Source: Streptomyces sp. 135
GTDB taxonomy: Bacteria; Actinomycetota; Actinomycetes; Streptomycetales; Streptomycetaceae
Direction: 5' to 3'
NCBI RefSeq assembly: GCF_020026305.1
Contig: NZ_CP075691.1
Span: forward strand, 4,836,001 to 4,900,000
Length of the DNA: 64,000 nucleotides
The translations under genes were made by a program, and so were the position numbers. The notes under the pieces were generated by a model that saw nothing but the letters and a program-made list of their open reading frames with translations, did no database searches and had not been told where the DNA came from. Positions 8,300-16,017 of this stretch are shown one piece after another; within the stretch, counting starts at the first letter, position 1, and the number at the start of each line of letters is the position of its first letter.

Positions 8300-9063
8300 T
8301 GCTCACGCTCGCGGCCGTCACCGGCACGAACCAGACCGTCATGAGCGGGGCCCTGCTCCTCGCGATCCCGGTCGCGGTGCTCGGCGGGCTCGTCTCCTTC
8401 TTCTCGCCGTGCGTCCTGCCGCTCGTGCCGGGCTATCTGTCGTACGTCACCGGGGTCAGCGGCCAGGATCTCGGTGAGGCGCGGCGGGGCCGGATGGCGG
8501 CCGGTGCCGCACTCTTCGTCCTCGGCTTCACCGTGGTCTTCGTCTCCGCGACCGTCTTCTTCGGGGCGCTGGGGCGCACGCTCAGAGAGCACCAGGACAC
8601 CATCTCGACGGTGCTCGGCGTGGTGATGATCGTGCTCGGGTTCTTCTTTATGGGGCTCATGCCCTGGCTGACCCAGCGCGAGTTCCGCTTCCATAAGCGG
8701 CCCGCCGTCGGGCTGATCGGCGCGCCGGTCGTGGGCGCGCTCTTCGCCGTCGGCTGGACGCCGTGCATCGGCCCGACGCTCGCCTCGGTCCTCACGCTCT
8801 CCGCGGAGGGCGGCAACGCGCAGCGCGGCGCGGTGCTCGGCGTCGCGTACTCGCTCGGGCTCGGCATTCCGTTCATCCTCGCGGCCGTCGCCTTCCGCAA
8901 GGCGCTCGGCGCCTTCGGGTGGATCAAGCGGCACTACGCGTGGGTGATGCGCGTCGGCGGCATCATGATGATCGCGACCGGCCTGCTGCTCGTCACCGGC
9001 GTGTGGGACAGCATGGTGCAGCAGATGCAGGTCTGGACAAGCAGTTACAGCGTGGGGATCTGA
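8299..9063 (+). CDS. ccdA: Cytochrome c biogenesis protein CcdA
   Basis: 254-residue polytopic membrane protein of the CcdA/DsbD-beta family, which carries electrons across the membrane to ResA. It shows about six hydrophobic helices and the two conserved cysteine motifs, FFSPCVLPLVPGYLSYVTG in helix 1 and GWTPCIGPTLASVL in helix 4. The ATG at 8299 overlaps the resA stop and has GGAG five bases upstream; a GTG at 8296 is an alternative. Confidence 0.93.
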   Translation: MLTLAAVTGTNQTVMSGALLLAIPVAVLGGLVSFFSPCVLPLVPGYLSYVTGVSGQDLGEARRGRMAAGAALFVLGFTVVFVSATVFFGALGRTLREHQDTISTVLGVVMIVLGFFFMGLMPWLTQREFRFHKRPAVGLIGAPVVGALFAVGWTPCIGPTLASVLTLSAEGGNAQRGAVLGVAYSLGLGIPFILAAVAFRKALGAFGWIKRHYAWVMRVGGIMMIATGLLLVTGVWDSMVQQMQVWTSSYSVGI

Positions 9064-9066
9064 TCC

Positions 9067-10632
9067 ATGAGCAAGACCGAAGCCCCCGAGCAGCGGGACG
9101 ACCTCGGCGCCGCGGGCGAGCAGCTTTCGACGGCTCCCCGGGAGGACGCGCCGAACCTCCCCTCGCTCGGCGTCATCGGCTGGCTGCGCTGGTTCTGGCG
9201 CCAGCTCACCTCGATGCGGGTCGCGCTGATCCTGCTCCTGCTGCTCTCGCTCGGCGCGATCCCCGGCTCGCTGATCCCGCAGAGCAACGTCGACGAGCTC
9301 AAGGTCCAGGACTTCATGGACCGGCACACCACGCTCGGGCCGCTCTACGACAAGCTCCAGCTCTTCGACGTCTACAGCTCGGTGTGGTTCTCCGCGATCT
9401 ACATCCTGCTTTTCGTCTCCCTCATCGGCTGCATCGTGCCCCGCACCTGGCAGTTCGTCGGCCAGCTGCGCGGCCGTCCGCCGGGCGCGCCCCGGAAGCT
9501 GACGCGGCTGCCCGCGTACACGACGTGGCGCACGGAGGCCGAGCCCGAGCAGGTGCACGAGGCCGCCCTCACGCTGCTCAAGCAGCGCCGATTCCGGGCG
9601 CACACCGCCGCCGGTTCGGTCGCCGCCGAGAAGGGCTATCTGCGCGAGGCCGGGAACCTGATCTTCCACATCGCGCTGATCGTGATGCTGATCGCCTTCG
9701 CCGCCGGGCAGCTCCTCAAGTCCGAGGGCGGCAAGCTGGTGATGGAGGGCGACGGCTTCTCCAACACGCTGTCGCAGTACGACGACTTCAAGTCCGGCAG
9801 CCTCTTCGACACCAACGACCTGGCGCCGTTCCACTTCACGCTCGACGACTTCACGGGCACGTACGAGAAGTCGGGCCCCAACCGCGGCACGCCCCGCACC
9901 TACCGGGCCGACGTCACCTACAGCGAGGGCGCCGACGGTCCCGAGAAGAAGAAGTCCATCGAGGTCAACGAACCGCTGGAGATCGACGGCTCGAAGGTCT
10001 ACCTCATCGGCCACGGCTACGCCCCCAAGGTCACCGTCCGCGACCCCAAGGGCAAGGTGGTCTACGAGGCCGCCGTGCCGCTGCTGCCCATCGACCAGAA
10101 CGGCACCGCGACCGGCGCCATCAAGGTCCTGGACGGCTACAAGAACAAGAAGGGCGTGAAGGAGCAGCTGGGCTTCAACGCCTTCTTCGTGCCGACCTTC
10201 GCGGGCGAGGGCAAGGGCCAGATGTTCTCGCAGTTCCCCGCCCCCGACTTCCCGGTGCTCGCCCTGTCCGCCTATCACGGCAGCCTGGGCGTCGACTCCG
10301 GTGTCCTGTACAGAACTACCAGCTGGACCACCCGAGAACGCCTCGATCCTGGGCGACTGATCTCGCATCGCATCGCGCCTCGCCGCGCTGTTCGGGCCGC
10401 GTCGGGTCAGGGCGCCGACGGCGTCACGGTCGTGGAGATGGCGGGCCTCGGCCGCAGCGAGTCCGCGAAGCTCCCCGAGGAACTGTCCGACCTCGCCGCC
10501 CACCTGTACGAGAAGGCGCCCAGTGCGCCCGAGAAGGCGCCGAGCGCGCCCGACACCGACCCGGGCGCCCACGCCGCCTCCGCCTCCGACTCCGAGCCCG
10601 ACGTAGCACCTGCCGAAGGGGCTGAGAAGTGA
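9067..10632 (+). CDS. resB: Cytochrome c biogenesis protein ResB, C-terminal part scrambled
   Basis: 521-residue ResB-like protein of System II haem ligation. Three membrane helices are clear (RVALILLLLLSLGAIPGSL, WFSAIYILLFVSLIGCIVP, LIFHIALIVMLIAFAAGQLL) followed by the large extracytoplasmic domain. The family normally ends with a fourth helix and a short RRRxWVR cytoplasmic tail. Here, after GVDSG at about 10298, the sequence to about 10410 encodes Arg-rich non-hydrophobic residues, and the expected pieces (QNxYQLD, WAT, ISHR, LAALFG) appear in order but in different frames. The normal frame resumes at GADGVTVVEMAG. The reading frame happens to stay open, but the product would lack helix 4. 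Either the gene is damaged or the assembly is wrong here. Confidence 0.85.
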   Translation: MSKTEAPEQRDDLGAAGEQLSTAPREDAPNLPSLGVIGWLRWFWRQLTSMRVALILLLLLSLGAIPGSLIPQSNVDELKVQDFMDRHTTLGPLYDKLQLFDVYSSVWFSAIYILLFVSLIGCIVPRTWQFVGQLRGRPPGAPRKLTRLPAYTTWRTEAEPEQVHEAALTLLKQRRFRAHTAAGSVAAEKGYLREAGNLIFHIALIVMLIAFAAGQLLKSEGGKLVMEGDGFSNTLSQYDDFKSGSLFDTNDLAPFHFTLDDFTGTYEKSGPNRGTPRTYRADVTYSEGADGPEKKKSIEVNEPLEIDGSKVYLIGHGYAPKVTVRDPKGKVVYEAAVPLLPIDQNGTATGAIKVLDGYKNKKGVKEQLGFNAFFVPTFAGEGKGQMFSQFPAPDFPVLALSAYHGSLGVDSGVLYRTTSWTTRERLDPGRLISHRIAPRRAVRAASGQGADGVTVVEMAGLGRSESAKLPEELSDLAAHLYEKAPSAPEKAPSAPDTDPGAHAASASDSEPDVAPAEGAEK

Positions 10633-11720
10633 ATCTCGCCGCCACCCTGGCCGCCGAACCCAACGAGGACCTCGCGCACATCAGCAATGTGCTGATTTAC
10701 TCCGCGATGGCCGTCTACCTCCTGGCCTTCTTCGCGCACATGGCGGAGTGGCTCTTCGGCAGCCGCAGCAAGGTCGCCCGCACCGCCGCCGCGCTCACCC
10801 CGAGCAAGACCGCCGCGGCGGCCCCCGCGGTGACCGTCCAGGCCAAGGGCGGCACCGCCACCCTGGAGCGCCCGAAGGTCGTCACGCGGTCCGTCACCGG
10901 GGCGCGCGACGTGCCGGACGGGCCCGGGGCCGCGGCGGGCGACGAGAAGGGCGACCTGTACGGGCGCATCGCGGTCTCCCTCACCGTGCTGGCGTTCCTG
11001 CTGGAGTTCGGCGGTGTCCTGACCCGCGCCCTGTCGGTGCAGCGGGCGCCGTGGGGCAACATGTACGAGTTCTCCATCACCTTCTCCACCGTCGCCGTCG
11101 GCGTGTACCTGGTGCTGATGGCGCTGAGGAAGAACATCGCCTGGCTCGGTCTTCCGCTGGTCACGACGGTCCTGCTGGACCTCGGGCTCGCCGTCACCGT
11201 GCTGTACACCTCCAGCGACCAGCTGGTCCCGGCCCTGCACTCGTACTGGCTGTGGATCCACGTCTCCACGGCGATCTTCTGCGGCGCGGTCTTCTACGTC
11301 GGCTTCGTCGCGACGATGCTCTACCTCTTCCGCGACAGCTACGAGACGAAGCTCCAGAACGGCGGACAGCCCGGCAAGTTCGCCACCTCCGTGCTGGAGC
11401 GGCTGCCCTCGGCGGCCTCGCTCGACAAGTTCTCGTACCGCCTGAACGCCGCGATCTTCCCGCTGTGGACGTTCACGATCATCGCGGGCGCCATCTGGGC
11501 GGGCGACGCCTGGGGCCGCTACTGGGGCTGGGACCCCAAGGAGGTCTGGTCCTTCATCACCTGGGTCGCCTACGCCTGCTACCTGCACGCCCGTGCGACG
11601 GCCGGCTGGAAGGGCCGCAAGGCCGCCTACCTCGCGCTGATCGCCTTCGCCTGCTGGCTGTTCAACTACTACGGCGTGAACATCTTCGTCACCGGCAAGC
11701 ACTCGTACGCCGGGGTCTGA
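10629..11720 (+). CDS. resC: Cytochrome c biogenesis protein ResC/CcsB (CcsA family)
   Basis: 363-residue membrane protein that with ResB forms the System II haem export and ligation complex. About eight hydrophobic segments are present. The haem-handling WWD-type motif is seen as WGRYWGWDPKEVW around residue 300, and conserved histidines occur in SYWLWIHVSTA and in the last loop. A Pro/Ala-rich insertion of about 70 residues follows the first helix. The GTG start overlaps the resB stop (GTGA), so the last four genes resA-ccdA-resB-resC form one unit. Confidence 0.92.
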   Translation: MNLAATLAAEPNEDLAHISNVLIYSAMAVYLLAFFAHMAEWLFGSRSKVARTAAALTPSKTAAAAPAVTVQAKGGTATLERPKVVTRSVTGARDVPDGPGAAAGDEKGDLYGRIAVSLTVLAFLLEFGGVLTRALSVQRAPWGNMYEFSITFSTVAVGVYLVLMALRKNIAWLGLPLVTTVLLDLGLAVTVLYTSSDQLVPALHSYWLWIHVSTAIFCGAVFYVGFVATMLYLFRDSYETKLQNGGQPGKFATSVLERLPSAASLDKFSYRLNAAIFPLWTFTIIAGAIWAGDAWGRYWGWDPKEVWSFITWVAYACYLHARATAGWKGRKAAYLALIAFACWLFNYYGVNIFVTGKHSYAGV

Positions 11721-11775
11721 CCCCGGCGTACCCGCCAGGGGTGCGGAACGGGCCGCTCCGGGTCAGGCTGGTGTC

Positions 11776-12285
11776 ATGACCGAGACGATCGGGCAGGGCG
11801 CCAGCCGGACCGAGGGCACCACCCAGCACCTGCACTACGAGCTGCGCCTTCCCCACCCCGTGGAGAACGTCTGGGCGGCGGTGGCCACCCCCGAGGGCCT
11901 CCCGGGGTGGCTGGCCGCCGCCGACGTGTTCGAGCCACGGCTCGGCGGCGCCGTCACCCTGCGCTGGCTCAACGGCGAGGCCGACGCCGTGCACTCCGGG
12001 CACATCACCGCCTGGGACCCGGACGTCGTCGCCGAGTACACGATCGACCTGCACGGCCGCTGCCGCTTCCACCTCGAACCGGGAGCCGGACACTCCGGCA
12101 CCACGCTGCGCTTCACCAACGAGTTCGACGGCGACGACGCGCTGCGCCTCGACTGCCTCGCCGGGTGGCACCACCACTTCGAGTTCCTGGTGGACGCGCT
12201 CGCCGGCCGCCCCAAGGACTGGTCGACGTGGAACCTCGACCGCTGGCGGCAGCTGCGCGAGACCTACGCGGCCCCTACGGGCTGA
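11776..12285 (+). CDS. SRPBCC (START-like/AHSA1) family protein
   Basis: 169-residue protein of the SRPBCC fold, a ligand-binding helix-grip domain. The usual start of the fold, LPHPVENVWAAVATPEGLPGWL, is at residues 22-45, and a C-terminal long helix GWHHHFEFLVDALAG closes the cavity. The ligand is unknown. CAGGCT with six bases before the ATG may be a weak leaderless promoter. It converges on the MDR gene, with the two stops overlapping by 11 bp. Confidence 0.8.
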   Translation: MTETIGQGASRTEGTTQHLHYELRLPHPVENVWAAVATPEGLPGWLAAADVFEPRLGGAVTLRWLNGEADAVHSGHITAWDPDVVAEYTIDLHGRCRFHLEPGAGHSGTTLRFTNEFDGDDALRLDCLAGWHHHFEFLVDALAGRPKDWSTWNLDRWRQLRETYAAPTG

Positions 12286-13249
12286 CCCGCAGCAGCAGCT
12301 TCCCCGTCGTGGTCCGCCCGCCCATCAGGCGGTGCGCCTCGGCCGCCTCGCTCAGCGGGAACTCGGCGGTCACCGGCAGCGCCACCGTGCCGTCGGCCAC
12401 CAGCCGGAACGCGCGCCCGGCCAGCGCGCGCAGCGCCTCGGGAGCGCTCTGGGCCAGCGTGAGGATGGAGAACGCCGAGACCGTGTGCGCCCCGGGGAAC
12501 AGCTCGGGCTGGCCCACCCGCCACGGCTCGGCCCCGCTCGCGTTGCCGAAGGAGACCAGCCGCCCGAAGGTCGCGAGGGCGGCCAGTGACTGGCGGAACG
12601 TGTCGCCGCCGACCGGGTCGAGCGCGAGGTCGACGCCGCGGCCGCCGGTCGCCCGGCGCGCGTCGGCCGCGAAGGTGTCGCCGACGAACACCTCGTCGTA
12701 GCCGTGCTTCAGGGCGTACTCCGCCTTGGCCGGGCCGGACACCACGCCGTACACCGTGGCCCCCGCCGCCTTCGCCACCTGGCCGACGACGGTGCCCACG
12801 CCGCCCGCGGCCCCCTGCACGAGCACGCTCTCCCCGGCCGTGAGGCGGCCCACCTCGTGGACCAGGGCGTGCGCGGTCGGCAGCACGGTCGGCAGGGTCG
12901 CCGCGGTGCGCAGGTCCACGCCCTCGGGGAGCGCGAAGACGGTGGCGGCGTCCGCGAGGGCGACCTCGGCGTAGGCGCCGCCCGCGGTGAGCGCGGCCAC
13001 CTCCTGGCCGGGCCGGAGCCCGGTGACGTCGGCGCCGACCGCGCGGACCCGGCCGGAGACCTCGATGCCGGGGACGTGGGGCAGCGCGGGCACGCGGTAG
13101 CCGTCGGAGCGGGCCTTGACGTCGGCGAAGTTCACGCCGGTGTAGGCGACGTCGACGGTCACCTGGCCGGGGCCCGGCTCGGGGACGGCGGCGGCCACCA
13201 CCTCCAAAACCTCGGGCCCGCCGTACTCCTTGAACTGGACTGCGCGCAT
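12275..13249 (-). CDS. Zinc-free MDR oxidoreductase, quinone reductase-like
   Basis: 324-residue medium-chain dehydrogenase/reductase resembling NADPH:quinone oxidoreductase. The GroES-like N-terminal half has YTGVNFADVKARSDGY, without the zinc ligands of alcohol dehydrogenases; the Rossmann half has VLVQGAAGGVGTVVGQVAKAAGA, the NADPH-binding GxGxxG-type loop. The start at 13249 is chosen because GGAAAGGTGG lies just upstream; the frame extends 16 codons further to 13297 without support. It is divergent from an ArsR-type regulator and shares a short control region with two inverted repeats. Confidence 0.88.
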   Translation of the reverse strand: MRAVQFKEYGGPEVLEVVAAAVPEPGPGQVTVDVAYTGVNFADVKARSDGYRVPALPHVPGIEVSGRVRAVGADVTGLRPGQEVAALTAGGAYAEVALADAATVFALPEGVDLRTAATLPTVLPTAHALVHEVGRLTAGESVLVQGAAGGVGTVVGQVAKAAGATVYGVVSGPAKAEYALKHGYDEVFVGDTFAADARRATGGRGVDLALDPVGGDTFRQSLAALATFGRLVSFGNASGAEPWRVGQPELFPGAHTVSAFSILTLAQSAPEALRALAGRAFRLVADGTVALPVTAEFPLSEAAEAHRLMGGRTTTGKLLLRVSP

Positions 13250-13289
13250 GGCTGTGCCACCTTTCCGCCGGGCGCTCGATGGGAACCAG

Positions 13290-13311
13290 GTGTTCAATCA
13301 AAAGCGAACAC
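13290..13311. promoter_or_regulatory. Inverted repeat GTGTTC-N10-GAACAC, candidate operator
   Basis: Half-sites at 13290-13295 and 13306-13311, between the divergent MDR and ArsR-type genes. Same half-site as the tighter repeat 14 bp to the right. Confidence 0.55.
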
Positions 13312-13324
13312 CCGGGAGTGTATG

Positions 13325-13339
13325 GTGTTCATCGAACAC
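13325..13339. promoter_or_regulatory. Inverted repeat GTGTTC-ATC-GAACAC, candidate operator
   Basis: A perfect 15-bp palindrome-like site with the same half-site as 13290-13311. A likely target of the regulator encoded from 13386. Confidence 0.55.
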
Positions 13340-13385
13340 TCGGCAAGGCGGCAAGGCGAGCAGGACGGGAAGGGCGTGGGCAGGC

Positions 13386-13703
13386 ATGGCGGGTCACCGC
13401 GCGGCACCGGCGCACACGCACCCCGACGACGTCCCCGTGCAGACCGCGCTGGCGGCGCTCGCCGATCCCGTACGGCTCTACCTCGTACGGGAGTTGGCCG
13501 GATCCGGCGACTGGACCCGGGCCTGCGGCAGCTTCGACGCCTCCGTCGGCAAGGCCGCCCTGAGCCACCACTTCGCGACCCTGCGGGCGGCGGGCATCGT
13601 CGAGCAGCGCGACGAGGGCGCCCGGCGCGTCAACCGCCTGCGCCGCGCGGAGTTCGAGGCCCGCTTCCCGGGGCTGCTCGCGCTGGTGTTGCGCGGCGAC
13701 TGA
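13386..13703 (+). CDS. ArsR-type winged-helix transcriptional regulator
   Basis: 105-residue DNA-binding protein of the ArsR/SmtB-like winged helix fold. LAALADPVRLYLVRELA forms the first helices, and KAALSHHFATLRAAGIVEQR is the recognition helix and wing, near residues 57-77. It has no obvious CxC metal-binding motif; the only cysteine is in RACGSF, so a redox or small-molecule signal is possible. A longer open frame reaches back to 13230 but runs through the operator region; the ATG at 13386 is preferred. Likely controls itself and the divergent MDR oxidoreductase. Confidence 0.85.
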   Translation: MAGHRAAPAHTHPDDVPVQTALAALADPVRLYLVRELAGSGDWTRACGSFDASVGKAALSHHFATLRAAGIVEQRDEGARRVNRLRRAEFEARFPGLLALVLRGD

Positions 13704-13800
13704 GGCTGTGGTCAGGCCTCATCGACGGCGCCGATGGAGCCATCGGGAGGACACCGCGGCAGCGCGTGGACCTGTGGCTTCGCCCGCGTACGTTCCTGCC

Positions 13801-14765
13801 ATGACCCCAGAGAACCTTCGCAGAACAAGGGCACGGCCCAGCTCACCGCCGCCATGGTGCTCTCCGGCACCCTCGGCGTCTTCGTCGTGGAGTCCGGCGC
13901 CGCCGCCTTCGACGTCGTCTTCTTCCGCGTCCTGTTCGGCGCCCTCGCCCTCGGCGCGTACGCCTTCGCCCGCGGCTACTTCCGCGACCACGGCCTCACC
14001 CTCAAGAAGCTCGGACTCGCCGCGCTCGGCGGGGTGTTCACCGTCTTCAACTGGGTGTTCCTCTTCAAGGCGTACGAGGCCACCTCGATCTTCCTGGCCA
14101 CCGTCGTCTACCACATACAGCCCTTCTTCCTGGTGCTGCTCAGCGCCCTGATCCTGCGCGAGCGGCTCGGCCGCGCCCAACTGGGCTGGCTGGCCGCCGC
14201 GTTCGCGGGCCTCGTGCTCGTCTCCGGGGTGCGTCCCGGCGACGCGGGCTCCCTCGCCGGCATCGGCCTCGCGCTGCTCGCCGCCGTCCTCTACGCCCTG
14301 TCCACGCTCGTCACCAAGCAGGTCACCGGCGTACGCCCGCACCTGATCGCCCTGGTCCAGGTCCTCGTCGGCATCCCGCTGCTGCTGCCCTTCGCCGACT
14401 TCGGCGCGGTGCGCGGCACCGGCACCGGCTGGGCCTGGCTCGTCGGCCTCGGCGTGATCCACACCGGTCTGATGTACGTCCTGATGTACGCGGCGTACGC
14501 CAAGCTGCCCACGCCGAAGATCGCCGTACTCGCCTTCACCTACCCGGCGGTCGCGATGGTCGCCGACTGGGCCGTCTACGGCCACCACATCGGTCTCGTG
14601 CAGGCCCTCGGCGTCCCGCTGATCGTGCTGGCGAGCCTCAAGGTCATGCTGGGCCGGGCGCCGCGCTCTGCTCCCGCACGAGCCGCACGGCCTGCTCCAC
14701 GAACAGCCGCACATGCGCCGGAAGCCGCTTCCCCGACCGCCACGCGAGCTGCGTCCACAGCGTGA
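13801..14765 (+). CDS. EamA (DMT superfamily) transporter, apparent frameshift near the start
   Basis: Ten-helix drug/metabolite transporter with two EamA domains; the first runs from LTAAMVLSGTLGVFVVESG, the second begins near LAGIGLALLAAVLYALS. The best start is the ATG at 13801, which follows TACGTT by seven bases as in leaderless genes, but that frame reads MTPENLRR and then goes out of phase. Adding one base near 13822 (AGAAC read as AGAAAC) joins it to NKGTAQLTAAMV. Without a correction the frame runs from 13734 with an unlikely N-terminus, or from the ATG at 13854, losing part of helix 1. The 3' end extends about 120 bp into the convergent LysR gene. Confidence 0.75.
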
Positions 14766-15595
14766 ACGGCGGCTCCCACGGCAGCCGTACGAGGGTGCCC
14801 TCCGCCAGCTCCCTGGCCACCGTCACGGCGGGCAGCAGCGCCACGCCGAGGCCGCCCGCCACGCCCTGCTTCGTCGCCTCGATGGTGCCGAACTCATGAA
14901 CGGCGGCGGCGCCCCGGTCCGCGTCCGCAGCTCGGCCTCGAAGAGGTCCCGGTAGGGGCAGCCGGGCTCGGTGCCGACCAGCTGCACCGCTGCCAGCTCG
15001 TCCGTGGCGAGCGGGGCCGCGCCGCCCGAGGCCAGCGGATGGCCCGGGGCGCAGACCAGGACCAGCGGCTCCTCGGCGAGGACCTCGCACTCCAGCCCCG
15101 GATGCCCGGTCCCCGGCTCCATCAGGAACCCCACGTCGTACGTACCCTGCCGCAGCGCCCGCCGGGTCTCGTCACCCAGCGTCGGACGCAGCGAGAGCCG
15201 CACCTTCGGATAGCGGTGGTGGAAGAGTTCGAGCAGCGGCGGCAGCCGGTAGGAGGTCAGCGACTCCATCGTGCCGACCGCGATCGTCCCGGCCGGTTCC
15301 TCGGCGCCGACGACCGCGGCGCGTGCCTCGTCGGTGAGTTCGATGATCTGCCGGGCGTAGGGCAGCAGCCGCGCCCCCGCCTCGGTCAGGCGGATGCGGC
15401 TGCCGAGCCGGTCGAAGAGCTCCGTGCCGAGGGAGGTCTCCAGATAGGGGTCTCCCCTGCTCGAGCGGAGCCGAGAGCTTGGGGAAGGATCTGGCTGGTG
15501 ACGCTGGACTGGGCGTACTTCAGCTCGGTGGCGGCGCGGGTGAAGCTGAGGACGGTGGCGACCTTCTCGAAGGTCACCAGGAGCCGCAGTTCCAT
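14644..15595 (-). pseudogene. LysR family regulator, broken by a 42-bp repeat and a frameshift
   Basis: Three reading frames together make one LysR protein. The N-terminal winged helix (LLVTFEKVATVLSFTRAA to SSVTSQI) starts at the ATG 15595. A 42-bp sequence at 15447-15488 then interrupts the gene just after the recognition helix and shifts the frame. The effector domain resumes (ELFDRLGSRIRLTEAGARLL) and runs to about 14915, where one missing base is needed to reach the final segment (HEFGTIEATKQGVAGGLGVALLP) ending at 14644. As read, no functional product is possible. Its start overlaps the stop of the upstream membrane gene (TGATG). Confidence 0.8.
15447..15488. repeat. 42-bp interspersed element inside the LysR gene
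   Basis: GC-rich element beginning GGGGTCTCCCCTGC and ending CTTGGGGAAGG on the plus strand, with imperfect self-complementarity between CCCC and GGGG ends. I recall near-identical short sequences scattered through many Streptomyces genomes, but could not search. Removing 41 or 44 bases restores the LysR frame, in agreement with the two flanking frames. Confidence 0.65.
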
Positions 15596-15927
15596 CAGCT
15601 GTCGCTGCCCTTGTCCCGCTTCCTGTCGTTGTCGTCGGCGTCCTCGTCGGGGGCGTCGTCCCGCAGCGACTTCAGGAACTCGGGGTTGTCGTCGGGCGCC
15701 ACCCACTGGGTCCTGCCCCGGCCGCCGCCCCCGGCGGGCGCCTTGCGCACCTTGCCCGTGGCGAACCAGGCGATCGGGCCGAGCAGCACCTCGCCGAAGA
15801 GGAGCACGATGATGACCCACACCACCTTGGGCAGATGCCTGACCTCCTTCTCCGGAGTGTTCAGGACATCGATGAAGGCGTAGATCCACACCGCCAGGAC
15901 CAGCAGGAACGGCAGATACCTGAGCAT
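15595..15927 (-). CDS. PLDc_N (phospholipase D nuclease N-terminal)-like membrane protein
   Basis: 110-residue protein with two membrane helices (LPFLLVLAVWIYAFIDVL and KVVWVIIVLLFGEVLLGPIAWFATG), matching the PLDc_N domain found alone in actinobacteria or at the N-terminus of cardiolipin synthases. The W-x-I-Y-A-x-I-D pattern in helix 1 and the PIAW-F turn of helix 2 are typical. The tail is acidic and Lys/Arg rich, probably cytoplasmic. No catalytic HKD motif is present, so this is not an enzyme. GGGGG lies 11 bases before the ATG. Confidence 0.8.
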   Translation of the reverse strand: MLRYLPFLLVLAVWIYAFIDVLNTPEKEVRHLPKVVWVIIVLLFGEVLLGPIAWFATGKVRKAPAGGGGRGRTQWVAPDDNPEFLKSLRDDAPDEDADDNDRKRDKGSDS

Positions 15928-16004
15928 GGTGGCGCGATCCCCCAAGGAGCGACGGCGAGAGGCGTGCGAGCCCCCCGGTGACGGGGCCAGGGTAACCGGT
16001 GCCG

Positions 16005-16010
16005 GATACT
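16005..16010 (+). promoter_or_regulatory. -10 box for leaderless transcript of the UbiD-like gene
   Basis: GATACT ends seven bases before the ATG at 16018, and no Shine-Dalgarno is visible. The first base differs from the TANNNT consensus, so this is a weaker case than the others. Confidence 0.4.
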
Positions 16011-16017
16011 GGAACGC

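Noticed and set aside
13250..13300. MDR start at 13297
   Set aside because: Adds 16 residues lacking family similarity and would cover the operator; the ATG at 13249 has a good ribosome site.
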